A stretch of DNA of 64,000 nucleotides from Haliotis asinina (lineage: Eukaryota; Mollusca; Gastropoda; Lepetellida; Haliotidae), in assembly GCF_037392515.1 (NCBI RefSeq), contig NC_090290.1, positions 62,001 through 126,000 of the forward strand, read 5' to 3'. The notes beneath the pieces are model-generated. The model saw only the letters and a list, made by a program, of their open reading frames with translations. It was not told where the DNA came from and made no database searches. A program made the position numbers and the translations under genes. Of the stretch, positions 35,101 to 46,699 are shown in pieces. The number at the start of each line of letters is the position of its first letter. Positions within the stretch are counted from its first letter, which is position 1.

Positions 35101-36605
35101 ACATGTATACACTCCTCAGAGCTAATAGATACGTTTATTAACAAGGTGCTGTACCTTTTGCAGGAATATGACTATTTGGCGACCACAGGTGTGTATCGGA
35201 ATTGAATATTGGTATGGTATGCTGATTCTGTAACTCGAGCTTACTGAACGGTATTCAAAAGAATCAACAATGCTGTTGTCGTCATCTAGTGCAATACAGC
35301 GTCTGGATTTATAGATGGGTAATTCTCCAGGAATTTCATGATCCTCTGGGGTGTCAGTCTTAGACCATTTACAGAGATCCACCCAGCTCTCGTTGATGTA
35401 ATCCTGTATGAGGTGGAGAGGAACAGTTTCAAAATATTGTGTATGGTACCTATGGTCATTTTTGTCATAGCTATATGAGACTTTGACGTAGCAGTCTCCT
35501 CGAACTATTTCAATGCCCACAACTCTCTTTATTTCTTGATTGATTTCTCGTAGGTGTAAAGGTTCCGTTGGATATGGTTCAACGTCCAAAACTGGGTCAG
35601 TAATGATTGATTGTTGTTTGAAATTCTTTGACAACACATGGATTGATGGATTGTCTTGTGGTGATTCTCTGGCTGAAAAACTTGTGATTCTTAAGTGGCT
35701 GTTTTCGATGTTTACCTGACATGTTTCTCTTGACATGAAATTCTCTCCGAATTGAATCTGGAATGCTGCTGCCGTATTCCCACGTGTTTCCTCTCTCTGG
35801 ATCCTTCCATTTCACTCTGTAGTAGATTTTGCCATTTGCTCTTTTGGAAGTAAGAATTGAGTGAATGTCATTAGGATTGAAAACCTTGGTGTCATTGCTT
35901 GACGTTGGTTGATAGGATGGTTGTTGCACTTGACTTGAATCTGGTTGTGGCCTTGATTTCGGCTGATGATGTTTACTGTTTACGCCTCGTTTTCCTTTGT
36001 TTGTATTTCCTTTCTCCTTGGTGGGATTACTTGGACCTGGGGTGCTGTGTTTCCGGTTTGTTGCTGTTGTACTGGGTCTTGCTGAGCTTTCCTGGATACC
36101 TTTCTTCTTCTTGGATGAAGTCCTTGGAGTACCAGCATTGTTTTTTGAATCGGCTTTCTTACCTTTTTGTTGGACAGGTGATTGGTCTTTAGTTGAACTT
36201 GTTGACTGTGCATTGGTGCTGTCAAGTTGTGGGTCATTGATTTGTTGTTCATTGTCATCTATAACCCCTGAATCCAGGTTGTTGTTGTTGTTGAGGTATG
36301 GTTCTGGAGGATATTGTGGGCGATCAGCTGGATCCAAATATGGTTTGTGTAATTTGTCGTCAGAACTTCGGCGTAGTTTGTAGGTGAAATTTGGACCTGA
36401 ATGGATGATGTAATAACTGCCATACCACTTTTTTGTTAATTTGTTGCAAAGGCCTTTTTCTACTTTTTGACAGGGCAGTGAAATGCACTAACGACAAACA
36501 CACACTACTGGTGTGAGCTATTGCCCGAGGAATCTTTATTTTCGTGGTCAATAAGTCACCTTAATATTTACAGAAATAGTGATACAATGAATAGTACATA
36601 AAATC

Positions 36606-36665
36606 ATCAATGTGCAATACATATATCATCGATGTGCAATACATATATCATCAATGTGCAATACC
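36606..36665. repeat. ~25-bp direct repeat, three copies
   Basis: ATCATCAATGTGCAATACAT recurs three times within the coding-free part of the gypsy relic. Confidence 0.75.
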
Positions 36666-39185
36666 TATTACTAGCGGCTATAAACAGACTAGCTAACATG
36701 AAATACACGATAAAGTTACGACTTATCTTATCGAGTGCATACCAAGACGTATATGAATAAACATTCTAAGTTAAACAAGGTCATGAACTTGTTTACAAAA
36801 TGTTTACACAATGCATGGATGGTAACTGATCTATATTACAGTTGTTAATGCAATGGATATAGTTAATGGAATACATGGATAATAATGCAAACCGGAAATG
36901 AATGATTCAAGCCATGAGCCTACCCTGTGGGTGAGACTGGGATGACGACAGAGCACAGCAACAGTCTGTATCCCGAATATATCTGAATAAAATGTAATTA
37001 TTATTATAACTGAGAGTAAGACGCTTAAAACTTATGTGCTGTGTGAAATGCTGTATGCGTACATTGTATACACATACCTAAACGACAGAATTAAACTAGG
37101 ACTACTCTACAACACATTCGAACTTCTCATGCACGCAAGGGCAAAGATGTAGAAAAGTTGTTAGTAATTACAAAAGGAACCTTACAACTGCTAAGCCTGG
37201 TTTAGCATATTTATGTTTATAGATAATGGATGACATTTAGGCAATATCAGATGCCTAGGTTACTTGAGTAGAACATATTTAACATATCACAACATATATG
37301 TGCAATGATATAAATATACAGAGATTTATTAAACTAACCTGATTTGTCAAGTGTCTGTCAACTTGTCTGTGTGGTGACTTTGTGCAGAGTGCAGGCTATT
37401 AGACAAAAGATTTAACTTTGAAGTTTAGCTTGGCCAATCAGTTGATCACGTTCATGGCTTGGGTTTGTTAAGGGCTTGAGGGACACATGACCTATTAAGT
37501 AGCCTGCAGATATACATATACAGAACAGAAAACATTAAAATAATAAAATCCCTATGTACATAGTTGTGTCTGCCACATTTTGCCAAACCCTTTGGCCTGG
37601 CGAGAAATCTGGCTCTTTAGCCTTACGATTGTATTGCTGAAAAGCATAATGAAAGGGGACTTTTGAGTTGAGGAATTTGGGGCCATCCGATAGGCCATTA
37701 TGATGCCTGGGACAAACCGGGGCCAATCGGTTTGAGTTTTGTTACAGTAGGCTCTTAGTGGTTGATTGATGTAGGAATTGAGCCTCTCTACACAGCTATT
37801 TGTTTGCGGACGGTTTGGGCTTGTATGAGAGTATTTGATAGCCAAAAGTTCACAAATAGCTTTGATTAATTTTGACAAAAAGTTCTGACCTCTGTCTGAA
37901 ATTAAGGTCCTTGGAGCACCATACTGACAAAATATTTCTCTCACGAGAACATCTGTTACCTGTGTGGCTTCTTGAGTTCTGAGGGGAAAGGCTTCACACC
38001 ATCTAGATGCTGCGTCAGTGATGACCAAAATGTGCTTATTATTGTCTGGTGTTGTTGGCAAGGGACCAAGGATGTCAACATGCCACCTTGTGAAGACCTC
38101 TTCCACAGGTAGTGGGCGTAGGGGTGCCTTCTTGCTGTGGTAGTGCCTCTTGTTTTGTTGACATACCTCACATGTCTGGACATATGTTGTGATATCGCTG
38201 TACATCTTGGGTCAGTAGTATTTTGGTCTCATGGTGTTAGGCATCCTTTCCTTCCCATGGTGACAACCGCCAAATTCAGAATCGTGGTATGATCTCAGAA
38301 CCTGATTCCTGAGAGTTCTTGGAACTGCTCGTTGTTGAATACATTTGTCTGCATGACCCTTCTGTCTCTGTGGGACAAATCTGTATAAATTCCTTCATCA
38401 ATTTCAAATGTAGTGGCTTCAATAAGGATCTTTTGGCGCTTCTTCTCATCTTCTGGAAGGACATCATCTTCTTTGTAGTCAAAAATCTGTGTAAAATCTG
38501 GACAAATCCTTTGTAGGTGACGTTAGTTAGGATGAGCATTAATGTTTGCCTCAACCATTGTGGCTTGTGTGACATCATCACTAGTGGCATGTAAGGCTGC
38601 AACAACGTTTGCTGGTACTGCTTGGTAGTCCTCTTCATATTCAAAGGTGACAGACCAATGAGTTGTCTGTGATTCAGAAACCAGATGTTTGATACTTGCT
38701 ATGCAATCGTCCTCAGTCTGAGTTGAGTGGGTGACCTGTGAGGGTAAATGTGGTCTTGGTGAAACATTTTGCCTGAGTGACGTTTCCTGTTTCTGCCTCT
38801 GAATGCTTTTTTAACAGTGCATTCAATGGCAGTGCAATTTTAGCATAATCTTTCACATACTTTCTGTAAAAGTTTGTAAGGCCTAAAAATGAACGAACCT
38901 GTTTCTGTGATTTGGGCACTGGGAAGGTTTTAATGGCTTCGACCTTTTTGTCAGCGACTGGACACCTCATGATAAAACATGACCGAGAAATGAAACCTTG
39001 TCTGTTGCAAAATTGCATTTTGATGGCTCAGTGTTAAATTTGCCTGTTTTAGATAATAGAAGACTTGGTCCAAATGTTGGAAATGCTCCTCAAAGTTTTT
39101 GCTGTAAATTATCACATCATCAGTGTAGATCAGCGCAACTTCAGGGTTAGAACTAAACTTAAAATGGCCAGTAACCTTCAACTAT

Positions 39186-41485
39186 CACTAGCCCGGACAC
39201 GAAACAAGTAGTCCAGAGGAATGAAAGTTATTCACTGAATTGTTAATATCGTGCCACTGTCTACAATTCATCTGACCCAGAAGATTGCTTCGCTAGTGAC
39301 ATGGCTGCTGAAAGAAGGTCATGGGCTCTTGCTTCAATCTTTCTGAGTTCATCAACATCAGGAGCACCTGAAGTCGTTTTTTTATTTCTTAAACTACTGA
39401 AAATAGCAGGTCACCAGGCAACGGAGGCAGAATGCACATCAAAATGATAGTAATAATTTTAGGAACCAGCCTGAATGTCAGAATGTCTGACAACACTTAT
39501 GGCATTTCAGATGGTCATACATTATTGACAGAATTAATACTTGTATTTGCAGTGTTATTTTAATTTGAAAGACAAGATTATCAAACTCATGGATCGGCAA
39601 CGTGTCCACATCAAATTTGTCAAAACAAAACCAAACCAAAGCAAAAAACAAAAGAAAACAAAAAAACCCGATGAAGCAACACTGTTTGGTGGAAATAAAT
39701 AAGCAAACTAAATAAACAAACAAATAAAATAAACAACAGTACTCATGAAAGTTGTCAAACATACCGTACCATGTTTTCGGGATATTTCTTTTCCCTGTAA
39801 TTTCTTGCGTACAGTGACATGACAGTGCCACCTGTAAACACTGTCTCGTGTCCAGAAGCTTCCGTCGCAATCGGAACACAAAATGTTTGAAATGTTCAGA
39901 TTTCACGGAAGTTGTGGCCTAATTTCTGTCAAAGTACAAAAAATCTACCATAGAACATAATGCACTTTGAAAACCTTCGTAAATGAGATCATAACTTTTG
40001 AAATAACGCTCGTAACTTGTCAAGCAGACCGTCGTCTGCTCAAGTGAAAAGCCAAACATAAATATCACGTGACTCGAATGGAATGTTGCTGACGTAATAA
40101 AAAACAACATCGTTCAAACACCGAATTGGTCATCTCTTACATATATTTTTTTCGTGCAGCAGAATTCACACCAGGCATGTGACCTCTGGGTTCATTTAAA
40201 ATGCTACTGCGATGATACTATACCGCACAGACATGACACGTTCTATTGTCCCTGCCATGGCGGACCATGTAGACAAGAAGAACGAATGCAAATGATTTAA
40301 TAACTTACCTGTAAATATGTTTATTTTTAACAAATGTTACACACACACAAAATAATAAAAAAATAAAAAACAAAATTACCAGTTTGCTTGGCTTCTTATT
40401 AAAATGATACGATGTATTTGTTGATTTCCGTGGAGAAGAATGCATCACATGCGCTTCCATACAAGGGCGTGACCCTGCGCAATAACTAGTAACCCGAAAA
40501 CATGGTACATCACTTCGAGCGCTTGTGCTTGTGGACAAGACACAATATGTATGTTGTATTGGGAACCAGCGGAAGACATGACATTCTAACAATAAATTTA
40601 TAAAAGGCGAGGTGATATTTATTTACGGAATTACAGTTTTGATAATCTACTGATACGCAGTAATATTCATGATGATCTTTAGCGCTATTACCCTGAGAAC
40701 ACGTTACACCATGGTATATCAATTTGCTGTTTAAGACTTTTTATGCAATTGCGTAAATATTTATTGAAAGTCATGTGACATCTTGAACTTCACGCTCAGA
40801 CGACGATGTTTAATGCTAAAATGTGTGCACGAAGCATTTTTATTACAGGTAACTTGTGCACGATGCATCCACTAAGTTCCATAATTTACGTATAGGTGGC
40901 AAGGTTTTGAGTAAAACGTTCTAACTGGCATGAGTTTACCTAAAACTTGCGTCTATATCTACAAGTTTTAGGTCACGTGCATGATTTGGACCAATCACGA
41001 TCTTTATAGCAGACAGGCGGAAATGCTTCTTTAGAAACCAATAATGATCCAATTATTTATACTCCATCTGGGCCAGTAGTAAAGAACTGAACATGTGGAA
41101 ATGTATGACTGAATTTGCCAGATGTTATGAGGGGCGTGTGCTCGGATGTGATTTGTCAGATATTTATTCTCTATCAGGGCCAGCTGTGAAGAACTGAAGA
41201 AATGGAAAGGGATAACTAAAATTGTAAGCCGTGTAACTCTTTCCAACCTATACTGTGAGGTAAAGCGAAGGAGCGATAACATGATTTCAAAGAAGTGACA
41301 TGATGTATATGTTAACTTTTGAGTTTTGCAACGATAAAGATTCATTAGTCTGGTGATTTGAGTAGAAAATGCATGATTTCAATTCCAGTACCAGATGATG
41401 TATAGTAACCACTGAAAAAACATGTGCATGTATATTTCCATTCGCCCGTCAAAACATTTATTCGCCACGGGCGTGCGGGCGAGCG
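39186..41485. mobile_element. Insertion in the gypsy RT, possible CACTA-type element
   Basis: About 2.3 kb of non-gypsy sequence separates two parts of the gypsy RT. The left edge reads CACTAGCCCGGACACG. The right edge, reversed, reads CGCTCGCCCGCACGCC, which agrees at about 11 of 16 positions. I cannot find a target duplication, so the edges are provisional. The insert contains a two-exon gene on the minus strand near its left end and spacer elsewhere. A CACTAG terminus would fit the CACTA superfamily, but the weak inverted repeat keeps this tentative. Confidence 0.35.
39261..39820 (-). CDS. Two-exon, 63-aa gene inside the insertion
   Basis: Exon 1 is 39820-39765 (MSLYARNYREKKYPENMV) and exon 2 is 39396-39261, ending in TAG. 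The donor GTATGT and acceptor TTTTCAG give a phase-2 junction that restores an Arg codon. The frame then reads through SLRNKKTTSGAPDVDELRKI and ARAHDLLSAAMSLAKQ, a likely amphipathic helix, to SSGSDEL. I recognise no domain. A further 5' exon could precede exon 1, since an acceptor-like TTTACAG lies just upstream. Its tidy splice phases and short length resemble the small genes in transposons 1 and 2. Confidence 0.45.
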
Positions 41486-41869
41486 TAAAGATCGAACCCT
41501 GAACTTTAAAAAGCAATTCCTTAGCACTTTGCTCATGAGTTGCTGAAAACAAAGTGGAGAATTAGACAAACCCTGTGGTAAACGTTTAAACTGATATAGG
41601 CCTTGGTGGGTGACAAAAGCAGTTTTATGCTTTGAATCTTCGTGTAATGGCACTTGGAAAAAAACGTTGGCAAGATCTAAAGTGGAGAAAATTGTAGCTT
41701 GGCCATTGCCGATGTGATCAACAACATCGTCAAAAACAGGGAGTGGCCATGACATTGGTAAGGTGACAGAATTCAATTTTCTGTAGTCACAAACAAATCT
41801 GTATGAGCCATCACGCTTTTTAATGACATTTAGCGTTGCTTCGCTAAATGGGTTTATAGGCAGCATTTG

Positions 41870-42900
41870 AAAGACAAACGCAGAGTTCTAGCAATTCATC
41901 AGCGTGTGATAAACACGCTAATACCGAGAGGTAAGTTACAACCCTAACCAGGTCGTTTTAATAGGCTCCGAGGTAACATTGCATTCAACAGGCTGTGCAT
42001 CAGATTTTATTAAATGATTTGTCCCAGTTCCTAGGCAACTAGTCGGCGCATTCCATTAATTGGTCACAGACAGCATTTACAATTCTTTCACATAAGTTTA
42101 TGCACTTAGCTCTCAACGAGTATCCAGCGTAACAATCCACGTGACAGTGTATTATTTTATTCTTCCATAACTTTACCTCAGTCACTTCCGTGATGTCACT
42201 TCCGCTGATGTCACATCCGCAGCTATACGTCACGTCCGTTCATATCTATGCTGGATGCTCTCACAAGGTAGACCATTTTGCTTTGACTCACAAAATTTCT
42301 CACCCACCCTTCCCGAATACAGTGCAATTTTGGATGGGGAGGGAAGGGAGCAGGGGTACAGGACGCCAAGATTGCCATATGTTACCCATTAGGTACGTTG
42401 GATATTAATTTTTCCATGTATAGTGTACAGTTTGCAGGACCTGTTTTGTAACACCTGTAAGTCAATTATATACATGCATATTTTTCTTAATAAACAGGTA
42501 CGGTGGGCATGGTGCCGATGGGACATAACTCCAAATTGGCTGAGAAAGGGGGATACTTGGCTTCTGCTTTTACAGTGGCAGCCCAAACCTTCCTGCCTGC
42601 TGTCTCCGCGGGAGGAAGTACAAAAGTTTCCAATGCCTTATCAGCCTGCTTTTCCTGCCTGCTGTCTCCGCGGGAGGAAGTACACACCTATGCTTTGCCC
42701 GTCTGCTTGTACACAGCAGAGGGTCGCTAACAGCTAAAATATATATCTGGTCCCGTTGGCGCCATCCACACCGTGCCCATTGTCATCCACACATTCGTGT
42801 TGTGTAGTCTTTCATCAGAGTTACGTATGGTGCCTAAGGTACGTTCAGCTACCTCATACTACCTAAGATAAAGGTCTGCATATAACTAAGATGATGTGGG
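41870..42900. other. Non-gypsy insert with promoter-like repeats
   Basis: About 1 kb lies between the gypsy linker region and the RT fingers. It holds four close copies of a GTCACTTCCG/GTCACGTCCG motif at about 42180-42240. These resemble ETS and CRE/ATF sites of animal promoters. A ~62-bp direct repeat around TGCCTGCTGTCTCCGCGG lies at about 42590 and 42655. No coding domain recognised. Confidence 0.4.
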
Positions 42901-43753
42901 CTGAATACATTGAAGTGAATTCCTCAATTAAATCATATTTGAGAAAATCTTCTACCAGTTCTTCAGTGACTCTTTGGAGATGGGGCGATTGACGATAAGG
43001 CCTACAGTTAACTGGGGGATGGTTGCCCGTGTCAATGACATGCTCGTGCATGTCAGTCTTTCCTAAGTCTGCAAGGCTTGTTGAAAATATGTCTCTATTT
43101 TGTCCTAAAAATTTGAGAAGTCTTTGTTGTTGGTCAGGTGTCAATTGTGTCGTGGTCAAGTCAAATCCTAAATCTTGAGCAATTTTGACATAATCCCAAG
43201 AGTCATTGTTAGTTTTCGTATTGTCAGTGTGAACTGTATTTACAAGTGGCTGGTCATTGTCAATTTCAAAGACAGAGTGGCTGTCAATGTAACTAAATTT
43301 ACCTACAACTGTACCTTTGTCTGAAACCTTTTCTTCTCGGGAAGGATTCATAAGCCTAAATGTAGCAGTTTTCCTATGAGCTTTCGAGAGGGTCTTACCA
43401 CCTGCTACTTCAGAATGAGCAGTGAGGGAGGCAACTGGTTCAATGAGTACAAGGGACTCATCTTCTGCGTCAGGCACTCTTACGTTGAAATGAATTTCAC
43501 TCTGAGGGGGGATATAAATTTGATCTATTGTTTTCACTAATCCACAAATTTCTTGATCTGAAGTGGTAATGAAGTTAACATACTGCCTATCTGAAGTGCT
43601 GTTGCCTATTATGAGGGAATGGCAGCTATAATCAATGACTGCATCGTTGTCATTGAGGAAGTTTTCACCCAGCAGGACTGACTGTGGTAATGAGGGCAGG
43701 ACATAGAATCGTTGTGAAAATTCCTGATCTTCAATGACAAAATCTAACAAAAC

Positions 43754-44635
43754 TTAACCCAACACTTTGTGCAATTCGCCGCCAACACCTCGAATGTGTG
43801 GAAAGGATGAGCTTTCAAGTACAGGGTTGTTGAAAGCTTTGTTTAAAAAAACAGACGAAATGCAGCAAATGGATGCCCGTGTGTCTATTAAACAAGTTGT
43901 TGTTTCAGTGCCAAATGTAACCTGAATTACACTTTTGGCAAGGGGCATTACTAAGGACACAGTTGGAACCTCTGATTTGGGGATGGACCAGTTGCTACTG
44001 TCAATCTTGAACAGCCCACACACAATGACATAGGTGACAGCTAGGAGGTTAACGACAGTGAAGATGTTGTCGAACATTGTCGACTCCTTCACACCAATAG
44101 CAAGTAAAACTGTCAGCACCAACGTAATGCTGAAAGCAAAGAAATCAGGGTATTGCAACAATCCTGTGACATCCATTGCCATGTGTTCCTTGAAGAAATC
44201 CTGTATCTTGTTGTCAATGAGAGAGTCGAAACAGGAGCTCCATGCTCGTGCCACATTTGCTGTGCGCATCACATATTCCAGGATAAGATTCCAGCCAATC
44301 ACAAAGGCAATCAGTTCACCGACGGTGACATAGCTATACACATAGGCTGATCCTGCCTTCGGCACCCGCGCAGCAAACTCCTCATAACATATCCCTGCGA
44401 AGACTGATGCAACAGCTGCTATGAGAAATGACAGGACAACAGAAGGTCCTGCAGTCTGCCGGGCTACCTGGCCAGCCACAACATAGATACCTGCTCCAAC
44501 AGTACTTCCAATACCTAGACCAATCAGATCACAGGTTGTAAGGACTCTGGCCAATGAGGTTTCTTCGCTGGGGTTGACTCTTTTCTTTCTGGAGAGTTTG
44601 CTTATAAAGTTCTCTATTCTAGACATCCCCGACAT
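43754..44635 (-). CDS. SLC7A (cationic amino acid transporter) N-terminal half fused to gypsy protease
   Basis: A single uninterrupted 293-codon frame. Residues 1 to about 218 are clearly the N-terminal half of an SLC7A CAT-type transporter. They show LARVLTTCDLIGLGIGSTVG (TM1 with the GxGxxxGAGIY substrate motif), YEEFAARVPKAGSAYVYSYV, GELIAFVIGWNLILEYV, ANVARAWSSCFD and GVKESTMFDNIFTVVN. This covers roughly the first five or six membrane helices; the family normally has about 14 and ~600 residues. From about residue 232 the frame is gypsy protease (VIQVTFGTETTTCLIDTRAS). No intron interrupts the transporter part, although animal CAT genes are multi-exon. The transporter section therefore came through an RNA intermediate. 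It cannot be a working transporter. The start MSGMSRIENF lies at the edge of the 80-bp array. Confidence 0.85.
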   Translation of the reverse strand: MSGMSRIENFISKLSRKKRVNPSEETSLARVLTTCDLIGLGIGSTVGAGIYVVAGQVARQTAGPSVVLSFLIAAVASVFAGICYEEFAARVPKAGSAYVYSYVTVGELIAFVIGWNLILEYVMRTANVARAWSSCFDSLIDNKIQDFFKEHMAMDVTGLLQYPDFFAFSITLVLTVLLAIGVKESTMFDNIFTVVNLLAVTYVIVCGLFKIDSSNWSIPKSEVPTVSLVMPLAKSVIQVTFGTETTTCLIDTRASICCISSVFLNKAFNNPVLESSSFPHIRGVGGELHKVLG

Positions 44636-45103
44636 GTTGTCTGGAGGTGGGGCTTCCGAATTGTATTAATAAGAGACAGAATAACGAGGTTCACAGGCCA
44701 CAGGCCAAAGTACATGTTGTCTGGAGGTGGGGCTTCCGAATTGTATTAATAAGAGACAGAATAACGAGGTTCACAGGCCACAGGCCAAAGTACATGTTGT
44801 CTGGAGGTGGGTCTTCCGAATTGTATTAATAAGAGACAGAATAATGAGGTTCACAGGCCACAGGCCAAAGTACATGTTGTCTGGAGGTGGGTCTTCCGAA
44901 TTGTATTAATAAGAGACAGAATAATGAGGTTCACAGGCCACAGGCCAAAGTACATGTTGTCTGGAGGTGGGGCTTCCGAACTGTATTAATAAGAGACAGA
45001 ATAACAAGGTTCACAGGCCACAGGCCAAAGTACATGTTGTCTGGAGGTGGGGCTTCCGAATTGTATTAATAAGAGACAGAATAACAAGGTTCACAGGCCA
45101 CAG
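44633..45103. repeat. 80-bp tandem array, 5.9 copies
   Basis: Units start at 44633, 44713, 44793, 44873, 44953 and 45033 with ATGTTGTCTGGAGGTGGG and end in CACAGGCCAAAGTA. Only a few point differences separate copies, so the array is young. It directly abuts, and on the minus strand precedes, the transporter start codon. The four or five short plus-strand frames in it are repeat artefacts. Confidence 0.95.
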
Positions 45104-45670
45104 AGAGTTGGTACAACCATCTGGGTTGAGGACTAGAGCTGACTTCAGTTGGAAGTCTAAACCCTTCTGCTGGACAAATGGAGTTGGAGCCTATGTAACT
45201 AAACTTGAAACAACAAAAAGGTTGTGGCTCGTTAAAAGATACAAAATGGGTGTGCCCTATAATAGCCAATGAAATACTGAATATACAGAGTGGGGTGTGA
45301 CCTACTGGAATAACCAGACAGAGGGGAGTGCTCTATTAATCCTATCTTACATGGCATTAATCCTGCTGGCACATTTACTGTATGCTTGGGCTAGTTCTAT
45401 CCAAGCCTGTTTTGATGTGTCAATTATAATAGCTTGGATTACAATAGATGTGCTTCACTAGGTCCTGCTTAATGACCTTAATTAAAAATGTTGTCACACT
45501 GTTGTACTAATGATATGTTTTCTTCAAAGAAGCTCATTAAACTGTCTAGAATGAACAGTTTCTCTAACCATGGCATTTTGAATATCTCGGGCTAGGATTT
45601 ATGTACAAACATCTTTAAACAATGCACTTGTAATTTTAAACCCTTGTGGAGTTGTAGATCTATGAAATTA
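45104..45670. other. Spacer upstream of the transporter chimera
   Basis: No domain seen. It could include 5' untranslated sequence of the transporter transcript on the minus strand, but nothing proves it. Confidence 0.35.
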
Positions 45671-45674
45671 GTTC

Positions 45675-45828
45675 TTGCTTTAAGCTGGTGTCTTCCTCTA
45701 AGCTACTACTGATCATGATGAAATTAATATGCTATGTGTATATTTTCTTAATATCTGAATCCTAATGTATAATGCTTGTAGTGGTAATAAATGAATTTTT
45801 GTATAAATTATTATTCCATGATATTATT
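45675..45828. repeat. Mariner-free copy of the mariner target repeat
   Basis: CTTGCTTTAAGCTGGTGTCT leads to AAGC-TA-CTACTGATC with a single TA, and then matches 33783-33894. It is the empty-site counterpart of the mariner insertion at 32487-33780. Confidence 0.9.
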
Positions 45829-46235
45829 ACAAAGTTCATCTTTGAATTTGCATTTATCTTCAAAATGTCCAAAGTTCCCACATCTTTTACAAGGTTCTGA
45901 GCTTCTTGTCTTTTCTTGACTTTTGTATGACTGTTTATTGAATTTAACTTTATGAACTGAATTGTCTTTCTTTCCCTGGAGTTCAAATGTATCATGCGAC
46001 GCCGTTTCTATACCAACAGCAATTTCCAAAGCTCTTGTGCAACTTACTTCTTCTGTCAAGAGACGTTTTTGGATGTTTTCATTCTTAATGCCACACACAA
46101 ATCTTCCTAACAAAAGACACCATTGAGACTAGGGCCAAATCCACAGTTTCTTGTTAATTTCTTCAAAGCAGCAAAATATTCTGATACACTTTCAGTGTCT
46201 AGTTGATCCCGTTTGTGAAATTGAAATCTTTCTTA
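45829..46235 (-). mobile_element. Ty3/gypsy gag fragment, fossil
   Basis: The minus strand encodes a gag C-terminal half (KRLLTEEVSCTRALEIAVG, then ETASHDTFELQ) ending in a CCHC knuckle (CKRCGNFGHFEDKC). It is K02A2.6-like. It is truncated on both sides and breaks into block-type repeat at 46233. Confidence 0.8.
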
Positions 46236-46298
46236 GGAAAAAACCATTGCTTGAAATAAATACAACCTTAATACATATCAAGATGTAATAGTTGTTCT
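46233..46298. repeat. Short third copy of part of the composite block
   Basis: TTAGGAAAAAACCATTGCTTG to TAATAGTTGTT matches 25861-25922 and 51541-51602 with a few changes. Confidence 0.85.
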
Positions 46299-46529
46299 GA
46301 AATGGCTTTGGGACATAAATGCTGTTGTTGTTGTCTTCTGTCTTGTTATATACAGTGCAATTTTATAAATTCCGGCTTCATAACATAGTTTTACGCAGTA
46401 TGAAGTCAACTGAAAGAAGATGGTCACGTCTCTATCTCTAAATGCTGCTTTAACGCCAAGGCCCACGAGGAGAGGAAAATCAAAATACAGGCCAGGATTA
46501 CACGATGCCATTTAGAAAGTGGTCAAATG

Positions 46530-46690
46530 CAACATATGTCATATTTGGGATTTCACTTTCTTAGTAAAGTACAAATTCTAGTACTTTTTCCGGTTGAGTC
46601 CCATCCGGGATTCGAACCCGCACCCTCAGAGTCAGGCACCTAATCGCCAGCACACAAAGTCAGCCGCCTAGCCCGCTCAGCCACCACGAC
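46530..46690 (-). mobile_element. tRNA-derived SINE
   Basis: On the minus strand a type-II tRNA-like head carries box A TGGCTGAGCGGGCTA (46683-46669) and box B GGTTCGAATCC (46618-46608), with a long variable-arm region as in Leu/Ser tRNAs. It then runs into a non-tRNA tail (GGACTCAACCGGAAAAAGTA). The acceptor stem does not close, so it is not a tRNA gene. The 3' limit is approximate. Confidence 0.75.
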
Positions 46691-46699
46691 TTCCACTTG

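Larger units (their letters stand above)
35100..43980 (-). mobile_element. Chromodomain Ty3/gypsy element, fossil, with insertions
   Basis: Reading leftwards on the minus strand: aspartic protease near 43920-43800 (TTCLIDTRAS) and a protease-to-RT linker from 43750 (VLLGENFLND, LTPDQQQRLLKFLGQNRDIF). The RT fingers are at 41850-41520 (RDGSYRFVCDYRKLNS, LPQGLSNSPLCFQQLM) and the RT palm box YTDDVIIYS near 39110. The RT connection is near 38930 (VRSFLGLTNFYRKYVKDYA) and integrase at 38200-37550 (CEVCQQNKRHYHS, LISDRGQNF). A chromodomain-bearing C-terminal protein lies at 36340-35600 (ILTSKRANGKIYYRVKW). The parts are separated by at least two non-coding stretches that look like later insertions (about 39186-41485 and 41870-42900) and by ~1.2 kb without coding at 36380-37530. 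Several breaks. The 5' part is replaced by transporter sequence. Confidence 0.85.

Noticed and set aside
43980-44635. Functional SLC7A transporter gene
   Set aside because: Only the first ~218 residues are present, without introns, and the frame ends in retroelement protease.
44633-45103. CRISPR-like regular repeats
   Set aside because: Units are directly abutting 80-bp copies without unique spacers; this is an ordinary tandem array in an animal genome.
46590-46690. Possible tRNA-Leu/Ser gene with good boxes A and B
   Set aside because: The acceptor stem does not pair and the sequence runs into a non-tRNA tail, so it is a tRNA-derived SINE.
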